A stretch of 64,000 nt of DNA from Cytophagales bacterium (lineage in GTDB: Bacteria; Bacteroidota; Bacteroidia; Cytophagales; Bernardetiaceae), in the NCBI GenBank assembly GCA_004293815.1, contig RDZD01000010.1:1-64000 (forward strand), given 5' to 3'. Position numbers and translations under genes: made by a program. Below the pieces are notes generated by a model. It ran no database searches. It saw nothing but the letters and a program-made list of their open reading frames with translations, and was not told where the DNA came from. Each line of letters begins with the position of its first letter. The first letter of the stretch is position 1. Below are positions 53,928-62,844 of this stretch, one piece after another.

Positions 53928-54001
53928 GCATAAACAAAACAATCCTTTTGAAAAATCACAAAACAAAAGCAAATGTAATGATGATTTTTGAGATAACACA
54001 A

Positions 54002-54592
54002 GTTTGCTGCTCAAAATTGTATGAGCTAGTAATTTAATGCATAAAAAAATGTTTTAATGGTTAGTAAGAGCACTCCTAGATATTTGTGTGGAATTGGTGC
54101 TAAGTTTCTCTGACTTTTTTTCGCATTTGAATTTCAACAGATCATTCGTTGTTGTGTGTCCAAATGATTTGCTCTGGAAGGGTTCATTGTTGAGCTAGCA
54201 GAAAAAAAATGTGTAAAAAAAGGTGTCATATTTTTTGGTTAGTCATTTTTTGTTATTTTTGCAATAGAATTGCGGAAAAGCAAAACGTATTTTAAAGCAG
54301 TCAAACAAAACAGGCCAGTTGCCAAACAGAACGCATATTGCAAAATTTAGTTGGTAGAGTTTTTTTATAGAATAAAGTATTTGTAACCTTGCTCATAAAT
54401 GCCGTTGGGCTGCACAATAGTCTTATTTTTAATAAAAACTCTTAGAATTGCATGTTGTATGCTTGATTAATTGGGTTTGTTTCTAAAGTCGTTAAGTGTA
54501 TTTTTTAGCATTTGAATTTACTAACACAGTTTTAACTTGTTTTATCTGCCTCATTGCACTGCCAACGAAGCAAGATTCTGTTCTGAATATCT
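54002..54592. other. Long AT-rich gap between divergent genes; possible recQ promoter
   Basis: No convincing gene lies in these 590 bp. TATTTTTG at 54254-54261 matches a -7 box (TTG at 54235-54237 is 16 nt away, slightly short). If used, it would give recQ a leader of about 325 nt or drive a small RNA. No riboswitch class is recognised. Repeated TTGTTG/TTTTTT runs fill the rest. Confidence 0.4.
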
Positions 54593-56848
54593 ATGAGCAC
54601 TGTATCAATCAACGAGTCGGAGAGTTTGCTAAAAAGCAAATTGAAAGAAGTTTTTGGTTATAACCAATTTAGGGGAAATCAAGAACAAGTCATCAAGTCG
54701 GTTTTGGCTGATCGCAATGTGTTTGTGATTATGCCCACTGGCGCGGGCAAGTCACTTTGTTACCAGCTTCCTGCTGTTATTAAAGAAGGCACAGCCATTG
54801 TCATTTCTCCACTCATTGCTTTAATGAAAAACCAAGTGGACTCTTTGAATATGCTTGGCATCAATGCTCAGTTTTTAAATTCTACACTTTCTAAAACAGA
54901 CATTGCACGTGTCAAAAGAGATACCATAGACGGCAAAATTAAATTGCTCTATGTGGCACCAGAGTCTCTTACCAAAGACGAAAACATAGCATTTCTGAAA
55001 GATGCAAAAATTTCTTTTTTTGCCATAGACGAAGCACATTGTATATCTGAGTGGGGGCATGACTTTAGGCCAGAATACCGCCGAATCCGCTCTATAATTG
55101 ATAGAATAGGAAACTTACCTATTATTGCCCTTACGGCTACAGCCACACCCAAGGTTCAACTCGATATTCAAAAGAATCTTTATTTGGAAGAGTCTCAGCT
55201 CTTTATTTCTTCTTTTAACCGCAAAAACTTATTTTATGAAGTGCGGCAGAAGTCTAAAACCAAGGATGGGGAGGGCAGCAAGCTTTCAACACGCGATAAC
55301 AAGCAGAAAGGCAAGAGCAAAGATGTAGATAAACAACTGATTGAGTTTATCAAACAGCATAAAGGTAAGTCAGGGATTGTGTATTGCTTGAGCCGCAAAA
55401 AAGTAGAAGAGATAGCCGATTACCTGAACGTAAACGATATCAAGGCATTGCCCTACCATGCTGGCCTGGACGCACAAGTACGTGTCAATAACCAAGATGC
55501 TTTTTTGAATGAAGACGCAGAGGTCATTGTGGCTACTATTGCCTTTGGTATGGGCATAGATAAACCTGATGTGCGCTTTGTGATTCACTATGACGCGCCA
55601 AAGTCGATAGAAGGTTATTATCAGGAGACAGGACGCGCTGGGCGAGATGGTCTAGAAGGACATTGCCTAATGTTTTATACTTACGCTGACATCACCAAGC
55701 TTGAGAAGTTTAATAAGGACAAGCCTGTGACGGAGCGGGACAATGCCAAACACTTGTTGCAAGAAATGGCGGCCTACTCTGAATCTTCAGTTTGTAGAAG
55801 ACTTCAGCTTTTGCACTATTTTGGTGAGCCTTTTGATGCTCAAGACTGCGGAAATATGTGCGATAATTGCCGCCGCTCCACAGCGAAATTTGAGGGCAAA
55901 AAATTCATTGAGTTGGTACTGACGGCTTTTGAAGAAACCGAAGAAAGGTTTGAAACTACACACATTATCAATGTTTTGCGAGGTGTAGAAAGTGATTTTG
56001 TGCGCAGCTATGAGCACACCAATTTGGAGGCGTTTGGCAAAGGTGAACAGCAAACAGAAGTGTTTTGGAACTCTGTTATTCGTCAAGCCATGCTGAAAGG
56101 CTTTTTGGAAAAGGACATAGACAAAACCGATGTCCTCAAAATTACAGAGCTTGGCTTTAAGTTTTTGGATAGTCCTACATCTGTGGAGTTACAAGAAGAC
56201 CGCGACTATGAGACCGAAAACAACGAAGCAAAAGAAGAAGTTCTCAACAGCCGTTCTTATGACGAAGTACTTTTTGATTTACTCAAGAAGCTTCGCAAAA
56301 CGATTGCTAAACAAAAATCTCTGCCTCCGTTTGTTATTTTTCAAGATCCTTCTTTGGAAGAAATGGCCACCACTTACCCTACCACAGAGTCTGAACTGGC
56401 TCAAGTGAATGGTGTGGGCATGGGCAAAATCAAAAAATTTGGTAAGCCGTTTCTTGAAAAAATCAAAGCATACGTTAAAGAAAATGACATTACGACAGCC
56501 TCCAATGTGGTCGTTAAGCAAAATGCCAACAAGTCGAAAGTGAAAATTTTTATTATTCAGCAAATTGACCTTAGAGTAGACTTGGAAGAAATAGCCAATG
56601 CCAAAAACCTAACGATGGAGGAGTTGATTTCTGAAATAGAACATATTTCTGACTCTGGAACCAAACTTAATTTGGACTACTATATTGACCGTATAATGGA
56701 TTCAGAGCGTCAGGAAGAACTCTACAATTATTTTATGGAGGCCGAAACTGACGATATAGAAGAGGCTTTAGTAGAGTTTGAGAACGAATACACCGAAGAA
56801 GACATTCGCTTGATTAGGATTAAGTTCATGTCAGAATATGCTATGTAG
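54593..56848 (+). CDS. recQ: ATP-dependent DNA helicase RecQ
   Basis: The 751-residue helicase has Walker A TGAGKS (49-54), the DEAH box (146-149, DEAHCISEWGHDFRPEYRR), helicase motif VI QETGRAGRDG, a zinc-binding RQC region (Cys residues in SSVCRR, DAQDCGNMCDNCRR) and an HRDC domain (about 560-650). An extra C-terminal ~100-residue acidic helix-turn-helix tail ends in FMSEYAM. A lysine-rich linker of about 35 residues follows helicase domain 1 (QRQKSKTKDG region). It unwinds DNA in repair and recombination. A metal permease gene follows 18 nt later and may be co-transcribed. Confidence 0.93.
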   Translation: MSTVSINESESLLKSKLKEVFGYNQFRGNQEQVIKSVLADRNVFVIMPTGAGKSLCYQLPAVIKEGTAIVISPLIALMKNQVDSLNMLGINAQFLNSTLSKTDIARVKRDTIDGKIKLLYVAPESLTKDENIAFLKDAKISFFAIDEAHCISEWGHDFRPEYRRIRSIIDRIGNLPIIALTATATPKVQLDIQKNLYLEESQLFISSFNRKNLFYEVRQKSKTKDGEGSKLSTRDNKQKGKSKDVDKQLIEFIKQHKGKSGIVYCLSRKKVEEIADYLNVNDIKALPYHAGLDAQVRVNNQDAFLNEDAEVIVATIAFGMGIDKPDVRFVIHYDAPKSIEGYYQETGRAGRDGLEGHCLMFYTYADITKLEKFNKDKPVTERDNAKHLLQEMAAYSESSVCRRLQLLHYFGEPFDAQDCGNMCDNCRRSTAKFEGKKFIELVLTAFEETEERFETTHIINVLRGVESDFVRSYEHTNLEAFGKGEQQTEVFWNSVIRQAMLKGFLEKDIDKTDVLKITELGFKFLDSPTSVELQEDRDYETENNEAKEEVLNSRSYDEVLFDLLKKLRKTIAKQKSLPPFVIFQDPSLEEMATTYPTTESELAQVNGVGMGKIKKFGKPFLEKIKAYVKENDITTASNVVVKQNANKSKVKIFIIQQIDLRVDLEEIANAKNLTMEELISEIEHISDSGTKLNLDYYIDRIMDSERQEELYNYFMEAETDDIEEALVEFENEYTEEDIRLIRIKFMSEYAM

Positions 56849-56866
56849 ATTCTAATAAGGCGGCTT

Positions 56867-58165
56867 ATGCAAGAAATTTGGGCTTTGCTCCTTGAGTTTT
56901 TAAGCTCAGATAATCTCAACACACAAGTTGTGGCGGCGGGGTGCGTCATATTAGGAGCCTGTTCGGCATTAGTAGGCTGTTTTGTCGTGCTGAGGGGGCA
57001 GTCCTTGGCTGGTGATGTGGTTTCCCACGCGGTTTTGCCAGGGGTATGCTTAGCATTTTTGATAAGTGGCCAAAAAAGTATTTGGCTGCTTAGTATTTCT
57101 GCTTGTTTTACGGGCTGGCTGGCTTTGTGGTTGTCTGACTTTATTACGCGCCAGACCCGTATCAAGGCTGATACTGCTACGGCTTTTACTTTGTCTTGGT
57201 TTTTTGGTATTGGTCTAGTATTGCTCAGTTTGATTCAAAAAAGTGGCAATGCCGCGCAAACAGGCTTAGACCATTTTCTGTTTGGCAAAGCTGCTGCCAT
57301 GTTGCGAGAAGATATCTACTTTATTTGCATGGTGTCTTTTATAACGCTTACTTTAGTTGTATTTTTCTATCCTGCACTCAAGCTTTACATCTTTGATGGT
57401 AATTTTAGTAAGGTGAGTGGCTTGCCTATCAAATGGTTAGAATGGTTGATTTCCACCCTCACCGTTATGGCGGTAGTGGTGGGGGTTCAGTGTGTAGGGG
57501 TGGTGTTGATGGCGGCTTTGTTGGTAACACCCGCTATTGCTACGCGATTTTGGGTTAAAAGTTTGAGTGCCATGCTTGTTTTGGCAGCTTTTATCGGAAG
57601 CTTCTCTGGTTTTGTGGGTGCTTTTGTGTCTTATACTGACAGCGGAATTCCTACAGGCCCTTGTATTGTGTTGGTAGCCACAGCAATAGCTTTGTTTTCT
57701 TTTTTTGTTGCGCCACAGAAGGGTCGTTTGTTTATGTTTTTAAAGCAGCGACATTACCATCTTAAAATTACAGAAGAAAATATCCTCAAGTTGTTTTTTA
57801 TGCACCACGAGCATAGTCAGAACTTTGATCAGGCTCTTTCCTTACAAAGTATCAAGAATAAAAGGCAGTTCAATAATGCGACTTTTTATATTGCTTGGCT
57901 GTCTCTTTTGCTCAAACGCTATCTACAGAGCCATCAAAACGGTTTTAGGTTGTCGCCTGCGGGAATGCAGAAAGCCAAAAGACTGGTCAAGCTGCATCGT
58001 CTCTGGGAGGTTTATCTCATTCGCCATGCTCAAATGTTACCCACACAAGTTCATTACTTTGCCGAAACAATAGAACATATCATCTCGCCTGAGCTAGAAA
58101 AGGTTTTGGAAAAAGAGCTAGATTACCCCAAAACCGACCCACATAATAAAAATATTCCTTACTAG
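56867..58165 (+). CDS. Metal ABC permease fused to a DtxR/MntR-type regulator
   Basis: The 432-residue protein has about eight membrane helices (to residue 285) of the ZnuB/MntC/TroCD permease family (LRGQSLAGDVVSHAVLPGV, GVVLMAALLVTPAIATR). After FFVAPQKG a cytoplasmic tail begins: a winged-helix-like part (about 300-370, ITEENILKLFF to QNGFRLSPAGMQKA). A DtxR/MntR metal-binding and dimerisation domain follows (about 370-432, VKLHRLWEVYLIRHAQ, VHYFAETIEHIISPELEKVL, DPHNKNIPY). Thus permease and regulator-type sensor are one polypeptide. Tail residues Glu/His of EHII and HR are plausible metal ligands. It could gate transport by metal or sense imported Mn/Fe. No cognate ATPase or binding protein is next to it. 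Confidence 0.85.
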   Translation: MQEIWALLLEFLSSDNLNTQVVAAGCVILGACSALVGCFVVLRGQSLAGDVVSHAVLPGVCLAFLISGQKSIWLLSISACFTGWLALWLSDFITRQTRIKADTATAFTLSWFFGIGLVLLSLIQKSGNAAQTGLDHFLFGKAAAMLREDIYFICMVSFITLTLVVFFYPALKLYIFDGNFSKVSGLPIKWLEWLISTLTVMAVVVGVQCVGVVLMAALLVTPAIATRFWVKSLSAMLVLAAFIGSFSGFVGAFVSYTDSGIPTGPCIVLVATAIALFSFFVAPQKGRLFMFLKQRHYHLKITEENILKLFFMHHEHSQNFDQALSLQSIKNKRQFNNATFYIAWLSLLLKRYLQSHQNGFRLSPAGMQKAKRLVKLHRLWEVYLIRHAQMLPTQVHYFAETIEHIISPELEKVLEKELDYPKTDPHNKNIPY

Positions 58166-58249
58166 TACTTTGCAAAATATCGAATCAAGTTGGATTTGGT
58201 AGTAAGACCAAACATCCTCTTTAGAAAAGCCAAGTCTGTTTTTGATACG

Positions 58250-59350
58250 CTATCCAGCAAAGATGTATTTAGCCACCAAATCAGGAAAAGCATCTGGTGT
58301 ACAGGACATGACTGTTATGCCCATTTCTTGCAGCTGCCAAGCCATGTTTTGGTTGTAGCTAGGCGTTCCTTGATCCGATAAACTTAGTAAAACAACGATT
58401 TTAATACCACTGGCTATAATTTCTCTAAAGTTTTGTAGCATCAGCCGTTCGTTACCACCCTCAAAAAGATCTGTTACCATGAAAATAGTGGTATCTTGTG
58501 GCCTTCGTACAAGTTGCCTTGTATAGGTAAGAGCTTTGGTGATGTCTGTACCACCGCCTAGTTGCGTACCAAAAAGAGTGTCCACTGGATCATGTAAATG
58601 TTCACTTAAATCGACAACTTCTGTATCAAAGACCACTAACTGCGTGCGTAGAGCGGGAAGACTAGCCATAATACAGGCCAAGATACCCGAGTATACTACC
58701 GATGCAGCCATAGAACCACTCTGATCCACACAAATGATGAGGTCTTTAATGGCTCTTCCTTTTCGTCCTTTGCCTTCAAGATGTTCAGGAATGATGGTTT
58801 TTAGGCTTGGTTGATAATGTTTAAGGTTTTTTTTGAGTGTTCTGAGCCAGTCCATTTCATTGAGCTTGGGTCTGGCATTGCGCACAGCACGGTTCAGAGC
58901 ACCCCGCAGAGACTGCTCAGCCAAGGGACGAAGTTTGCGCGTGAGTTCCTGCGCAAGCCGCCGAACAATTTCACGGGCACTTTGTTTGGCTTTTTGCGGG
59001 ACAGCTCCCTTAAGCGACAGCAAAGCTACGGCCAGATGGATGTCTGGTACAACCGTCTTCATCAGCTCTTCTTCTTGGAGAATTTGTTCGAGCTTAAGTT
59101 TTTGTAGCGCATCCTTTTGCAACATACTGACCACGGTTTGGGGAAAATACTTGCGAATATCACCAAGCCATGAGCCAACTTGTGGTTTACTAGCACCAAG
59201 ACCTGCTTTTTGAGACTTATCTCCATAGATAAAGTCCAAGGTCTGGTCTAAAACAAGATCTTCTTCGTTAAGTAATTCTTTTTTATCGTTTTCGTCTCGT
59301 CCTAGTATCAAACGCCAACGTCTGCTTTCAGGTTTTTGAAAATCTTTCAT
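58250..59350 (-). CDS. vWA-domain protein, CoxE/MoxR-associated type
   Basis: The 366-residue protein is soluble (no signal). A helical N-terminal half contains many Arg/Lys (LAQELTRKLRPLAEQSLRGALNRA). The C-terminal vWA domain (about 200-365) has MIDAS residues in DQSGSM, the Thr of GGGTDITKAL and the Asp of TDLFEGG. CoxE-like vWA proteins usually work with a MoxR AAA ATPase in metal-centre or complex assembly; none is present here. The upstream neighbour in the transcript is a large TPR protein (25 nt gap), so the pair may be an operon. A TTG two codons upstream (59356) is an alternative; the ATG at 59350 is preferred. Confidence 0.8.
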   Translation of the reverse strand: MKDFQKPESRRWRLILGRDENDKKELLNEEDLVLDQTLDFIYGDKSQKAGLGASKPQVGSWLGDIRKYFPQTVVSMLQKDALQKLKLEQILQEEELMKTVVPDIHLAVALLSLKGAVPQKAKQSAREIVRRLAQELTRKLRPLAEQSLRGALNRAVRNARPKLNEMDWLRTLKKNLKHYQPSLKTIIPEHLEGKGRKGRAIKDLIICVDQSGSMAASVVYSGILACIMASLPALRTQLVVFDTEVVDLSEHLHDPVDTLFGTQLGGGTDITKALTYTRQLVRRPQDTTIFMVTDLFEGGNERLMLQNFREIIASGIKIVVLLSLSDQGTPSYNQNMAWQLQEMGITVMSCTPDAFPDLVAKYIFAG

Positions 59351-59375
59351 AAGCAAGAAATAGGCTTCGGCTTGT

Positions 59376-60767
59376 TCATTTTAGCCTTTCTATGAGGGTG
59401 TAGAGTGTTTTTTGAGTTTCAAGATCTGTAAAATACTCATAGAGCAGCGTGTGTTTTTCATAGTTGGCAGCTAAGGCCACTTGGAGCTGAACAATGCCTT
59501 CCTGATAGTTGCCGCCCTTAAAGCAGTAAGCTACAAGTCTATACAATAATTCTGGAGATTCGCCCACCTCGTCTATACCTCTTTCTATGATAGAAATAGC
59601 TTCTTCCCAAAGTTCTTGATCTTGAAATAATTCCGACCATTCCAGCCAAAGCTCGGGGCGGTCGGCAGCTATCAAACAGGCCTGTTCGTAGGCTTCATTG
59701 GCTGAGTGAAAATTACCCATAGAGCCTTCAGCTTTGGCTAGCGCAATCCAAAAAATGGGATTGTTTGAAGTAATTTTGATAGCTTTATTGAAAAAATACA
59801 AGGATTCTGAAAAACGCTCTTGCTGCAAGAGGCAGGAGCCAAGGCCAAACCAAGCATAATCCCAGTGCTTATCTTGTTCCAAAGCTTTTTGATACTGTTT
59901 ACTGGCTTCTGTATAATTACCAAGCTCTTCATAACAAGCCCCGATATGACAGCAGATATCTGCTGTGGGAACTTCTTGCATAGCTAAAACAGTTTGATAA
60001 CATTCTAGAGCCTTCTCATGCTTTGACTGGTTCATGAAGGCATGCCCCAAGAACTCGTAGGCTTCTTCAAAGTCTGGCTTAAGGTAAGTAGCATATTCAA
60101 AAGCTTCAACAGTAGCTTCTTTATCAGATAAATGGTCCAAAACAAGACCTAAGCAAAACCATAAATCAGGGTCATGTGTGTCTTGATCAATGAGCTTGTT
60201 GTAAGAAGCTTTGAGCTTTTGAGCGTACTTTTCTTCTTTAACAAGTTCCAAAAGCGACCGCAAAACACTGGCATCTCTGGGATCTTCATGAATGGCCTTC
60301 TCCCAATAAAAAATGGCTTTTTTGCGGTTGTCTTGAATATCATGAGCTAAACCTAAACATTTGTAAATGTAGGCTTTGTCTTCTACGCGATCTTCAATAT
60401 CTTTAAGTAGGTCTACTGCTTCGGCAAAATTGCCTACAAGCAACAAATATCGGATTTTAGTTTGCAATACAGCAGGCGAATTTGGCTGAAGCTCTAGGGC
60501 TTTTTCTATGGCTTTAGGGGCTTTTTCAGACTCGCCATTAAACGTAAGAGCATCGGCGTAGCAGTGCCACAACGCAGACGAATAGGTGTGTATAGAAAGT
60601 CCTAGTTCACAAACTTCTACCATTTGCTTAAACTGTTCTTCAGCACCATAGTAGTGAGCTACTAGTTCGAAAACTTCCTCGTCTAAGTAAGACCTTTGAC
60701 CTTCTTTAAAGCTTTTTATGAGCATCAAGTAGTCTTCTATTTCCTCATCGCTGTGGCTGTTTTTCAT
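59376..60767 (-). CDS. TPR-repeat protein (cytoplasmic)
   Basis: The 463-residue protein has no signal peptide and about twelve tetratricopeptide repeats. Examples are AIEKALELQPNSPAVLQTKI, AIFYWEKAIHEDPRDASVL, AFEYATYLKPDFEEAYEFLG, ASKQYQKALEQDKHWDYAW, YFFNKAIKITSNNPIFW. An acidic N-terminal segment is present. It should act as a cytoplasmic interaction scaffold. It is immediately upstream of the CoxE-type vWA gene on the same strand (25 nt), so the two may act together. A distinct DUF6728 gene lies 50 nt upstream. Confidence 0.75.
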   Translation of the reverse strand: MKNSHSDEEIEDYLMLIKSFKEGQRSYLDEEVFELVAHYYGAEEQFKQMVEVCELGLSIHTYSSALWHCYADALTFNGESEKAPKAIEKALELQPNSPAVLQTKIRYLLLVGNFAEAVDLLKDIEDRVEDKAYIYKCLGLAHDIQDNRKKAIFYWEKAIHEDPRDASVLRSLLELVKEEKYAQKLKASYNKLIDQDTHDPDLWFCLGLVLDHLSDKEATVEAFEYATYLKPDFEEAYEFLGHAFMNQSKHEKALECYQTVLAMQEVPTADICCHIGACYEELGNYTEASKQYQKALEQDKHWDYAWFGLGSCLLQQERFSESLYFFNKAIKITSNNPIFWIALAKAEGSMGNFHSANEAYEQACLIAADRPELWLEWSELFQDQELWEEAISIIERGIDEVGESPELLYRLVAYCFKGGNYQEGIVQLQVALAANYEKHTLLYEYFTDLETQKTLYTLIERLK

Positions 60768-60817
60768 GTCATGAGTCAGTGTTTTAGGGCTTTGGGCAAA
60801 TTCAAGTATTTGGGGGT

Positions 60818-61027
60818 TTATGCTAAACGCTTGATTGTCCAGATAATAAGAGCTGCCAAAAACATCAAAATAGAAAGCTTGTTAATGCCGTGCATGACCT
60901 TGACATTGAAATTGATTTCGGGACGCTTCTTAAAGAAATAAGTAAATACTTCGCCCACAGCTAAATAGTTGCGTTTTTGAGGTGTTTTATTCTGAGTTAT
61001 TGGCTCAGAGGGTGGTGTCTGTGTCAT
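60818..61027 (-). CDS. DUF6728-like small membrane protein
   Basis: The 69-residue protein has a soluble N terminus, then YFFKKRPEINFNVKVMHGIN and one membrane helix (LSILMFLAALIIWTIKRLA). The pattern KVMHGINKLSILMF matches the small DUF6728 family of Bacteroidota as recalled; the function is unknown. The ATG at 61027 gives this form. A longer in-frame start at 61057 is less likely. It may head the TPR-vWA transcript. Confidence 0.55.
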   Translation of the reverse strand: MTQTPPSEPITQNKTPQKRNYLAVGEVFTYFFKKRPEINFNVKVMHGINKLSILMFLAALIIWTIKRLA

Positions 61028-61429
61028 ACATTTGAAAGTTGTGAGTATAAAAACCAAAACAAGAACCTAATAGTGCAATTGAATGTTTTATAGAAGTGTG
61101 TTTTTATTGAAAACTTCGTGATAAACAAAAAGCTTTTTGCAATAAGCAAAAAATATCTGTTATGTGCCGTTTTCTTGTACTTTGGATACAAATATAAACT
61201 AGATAAGCACAATAAAAAAATGCTCAGAGTAACTTTTGGGGTTTATCAAATGCAAAAAAAAATGACCATAGCTTCTGCTACCTCATTTTCCGCCCACAAA
61301 AATCTATTCAAGTTCTTAACTTAATGAAATGAAGCGTGATTATTTTAGACCGCTTATTGAGATGCAGAAATTAAAGAAATATTTTTTGGCAGTCTTAATA
61401 AAAATATTTTTATTTGCCGTTAAGAGTTG

Positions 61430-61437
61430 TACTTTTG
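61430..61437 (+). promoter_or_regulatory. -7 element (TACTTTTG) upstream of nuoE
   Basis: TACTTTTG matches TAnnTTTG and sits 38 nt before the preferred ATG at 61476. That supports this start over the one at 61329. The upstream TTTG at 61413-61416 is too close (13 nt). Confidence 0.45.
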
Positions 61438-61475
61438 TTTTTGATGTGCGACTAACAAAAAATAAAAGATTAGAA

Positions 61476-61997
61476 ATGAGCAACATTGATCGTTCCTCCG
61501 TAGAGTTTCCGCCCGAAGTCCTGCGTGAAGCGCAGGAAATTATAAGTCGCTATCCAGAAGGCCGTCAAAAATCGGCTATTTTACCCATACTACATTTGGC
61601 TCAAAACGAATGGAACTGGCTCAGCCCAGACGTTATGGATTATGTAGCAGATATGCTCAAAATACAGTCCATAGAAGTGTATGAAGTAGCCACTTTTTAT
61701 ACCATGTTTAACTTACAGCCTGTGGGAAAATATGTATTGGAAGTGTGTAGAACGGGGCCTTGTATGGTTTGTGGTGCGGACGAGATCATAGAAGCTTTAG
61801 AGCAAAAAACTGGCGCGAAACTTGGTGGTAACTCTCCTGATATGCGTTTTACACTCAAAACCGTAGAATGTTTGGCTGCTTGCGGCGGTGCGCCGTGCAT
61901 GCAGGTACGTTTGAAACGAGAGGGTGGCATTCATAAGTATTATGAAAATCTTACCAACGAGGTTTTAGATGATTTGATTGCCAATGAGTGGAATTGA
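61476..61997 (+). CDS. nuoE: NADH-quinone oxidoreductase subunit E (2Fe-2S thioredoxin-like)
   Basis: The 173-residue protein has the NuoE fold with helical N terminus (REAQEIISRYPEGRQ) and the four Cys ligands of a 2Fe-2S cluster in VCRTGPCMVCG and ECLAACGGAPCMQV. It is the 24-kDa-type subunit of complex I, or of an NADH-linked hydrogenase. Nearby nuoF/nuoG or other complex-I genes are absent, so here it stands alone with terC next. The frame is open from 61329, adding residues with no family match, so the ATG at 61476 is used. Confidence 0.88.
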   Translation: MSNIDRSSVEFPPEVLREAQEIISRYPEGRQKSAILPILHLAQNEWNWLSPDVMDYVADMLKIQSIEVYEVATFYTMFNLQPVGKYVLEVCRTGPCMVCGADEIIEALEQKTGAKLGGNSPDMRFTLKTVECLAACGGAPCMQVRLKREGGIHKYYENLTNEVLDDLIANEWN

Positions 61998-62089
61998 TGA
62001 TTTAAACTTCTGCTGTTTTTTTGTATTAAAAATTTGTATATAAAATAGTTATAATCAATTTTTAGAGTTTCAAACTCCATATTTTACTC

Positions 62090-62839
62090 ATGGCGAACAT
62101 CATGCAAATATTTACAGCGGAAGGACTTATTGCCCTTTTAACGCTTACGCTGTTGGAAATAGTACTTGGTATTGATAACGTGATATTTATCAGTATTATC
62201 TCTGATAAACTCAAGCAAGAGTCAGAAAAAGCAAAAGCACGGAACTTAGGGATTATGTTAGCTTTGGCTGCTCGTATTGGACTTTTGTTTGGCATTTCTT
62301 GGATTGTGAGCCTTAAGGAGCCTCTCATCACTGTTCTGGAGCAGAGCTTTAGTGGTAGGGATATCATTCTACTTTTGGGTGGCTTGTTCTTAATGGGTAA
62401 GAGTACTTCAGAAATACACGCAAAAATGGAGATGGAAGAAGAAGGGTACAATACGAGCAAGAAACAGCCTTCTCTGATGTCTGCTATCATTCAAATTGTG
62501 TTTATAGATATTGTCTTTTCGTTTGATTCTATTCTTACGGCTGTGGGACTTGTCAAGGAAATTAGCATTATGATAACCGCAGTTATCATTTCTATGGCGG
62601 TCATGTTTATTTTTGCAAAAAATATCAGTGATTTTATCAACGAGCATCCTACATTCAAAATGTTGGCTCTGTCATTCCTGATTATGATAGGCTTCCTATT
62701 GGTGGCTGAATCTTTGGGCGTGCACGTGCCTAAGGCATATATCTATTTTGCTATGGGCTTTGCTTTTATCGTAGAAGTTCTCAACATGCGTATGCGTAAA
62801 AAGGCAAAATTAAAAGCTAAACAGGAAGCTCATCGCTAA
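62090..62839 (+). CDS. TerC-family integral membrane protein
   Basis: The 249-residue protein has about seven helices and the two characteristic acidic motifs of the TerC/LysE-like family: LLEIVLGIDNVIFISI (about 21-36) and IVFIDIVFSFDSILTAVG. The Asp residues likely bind a divalent cation such as Mn. Members export Mn and assist secreted metalloenzymes; the exact ion here is unknown. A short palindrome (GAGTTT-C-AAACTC, 62065-62077) lies 13 nt upstream. No yybP-ykoY Mn riboswitch is seen. Its stop is 5 nt from the ABC ATPase start. Confidence 0.88.
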   Translation: MANIMQIFTAEGLIALLTLTLLEIVLGIDNVIFISIISDKLKQESEKAKARNLGIMLALAARIGLLFGISWIVSLKEPLITVLEQSFSGRDIILLLGGLFLMGKSTSEIHAKMEMEEEGYNTSKKQPSLMSAIIQIVFIDIVFSFDSILTAVGLVKEISIMITAVIISMAVMFIFAKNISDFINEHPTFKMLALSFLIMIGFLLVAESLGVHVPKAYIYFAMGFAFIVEVLNMRMRKKAKLKAKQEAHR

Positions 62840-62844
62840 GTTAT

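Noticed and set aside
61118-61324. 68-codon plus-strand frame between DUF6728 and nuoE
   Set aside because: Lys/Asn-rich AT sequence without homology, and the region is better explained as promoter space.
62041-62089. Possible yybP-ykoY Mn riboswitch before terC
   Set aside because: Only a 13-bp palindrome is present and the space is too short; the conserved riboswitch core is not seen.
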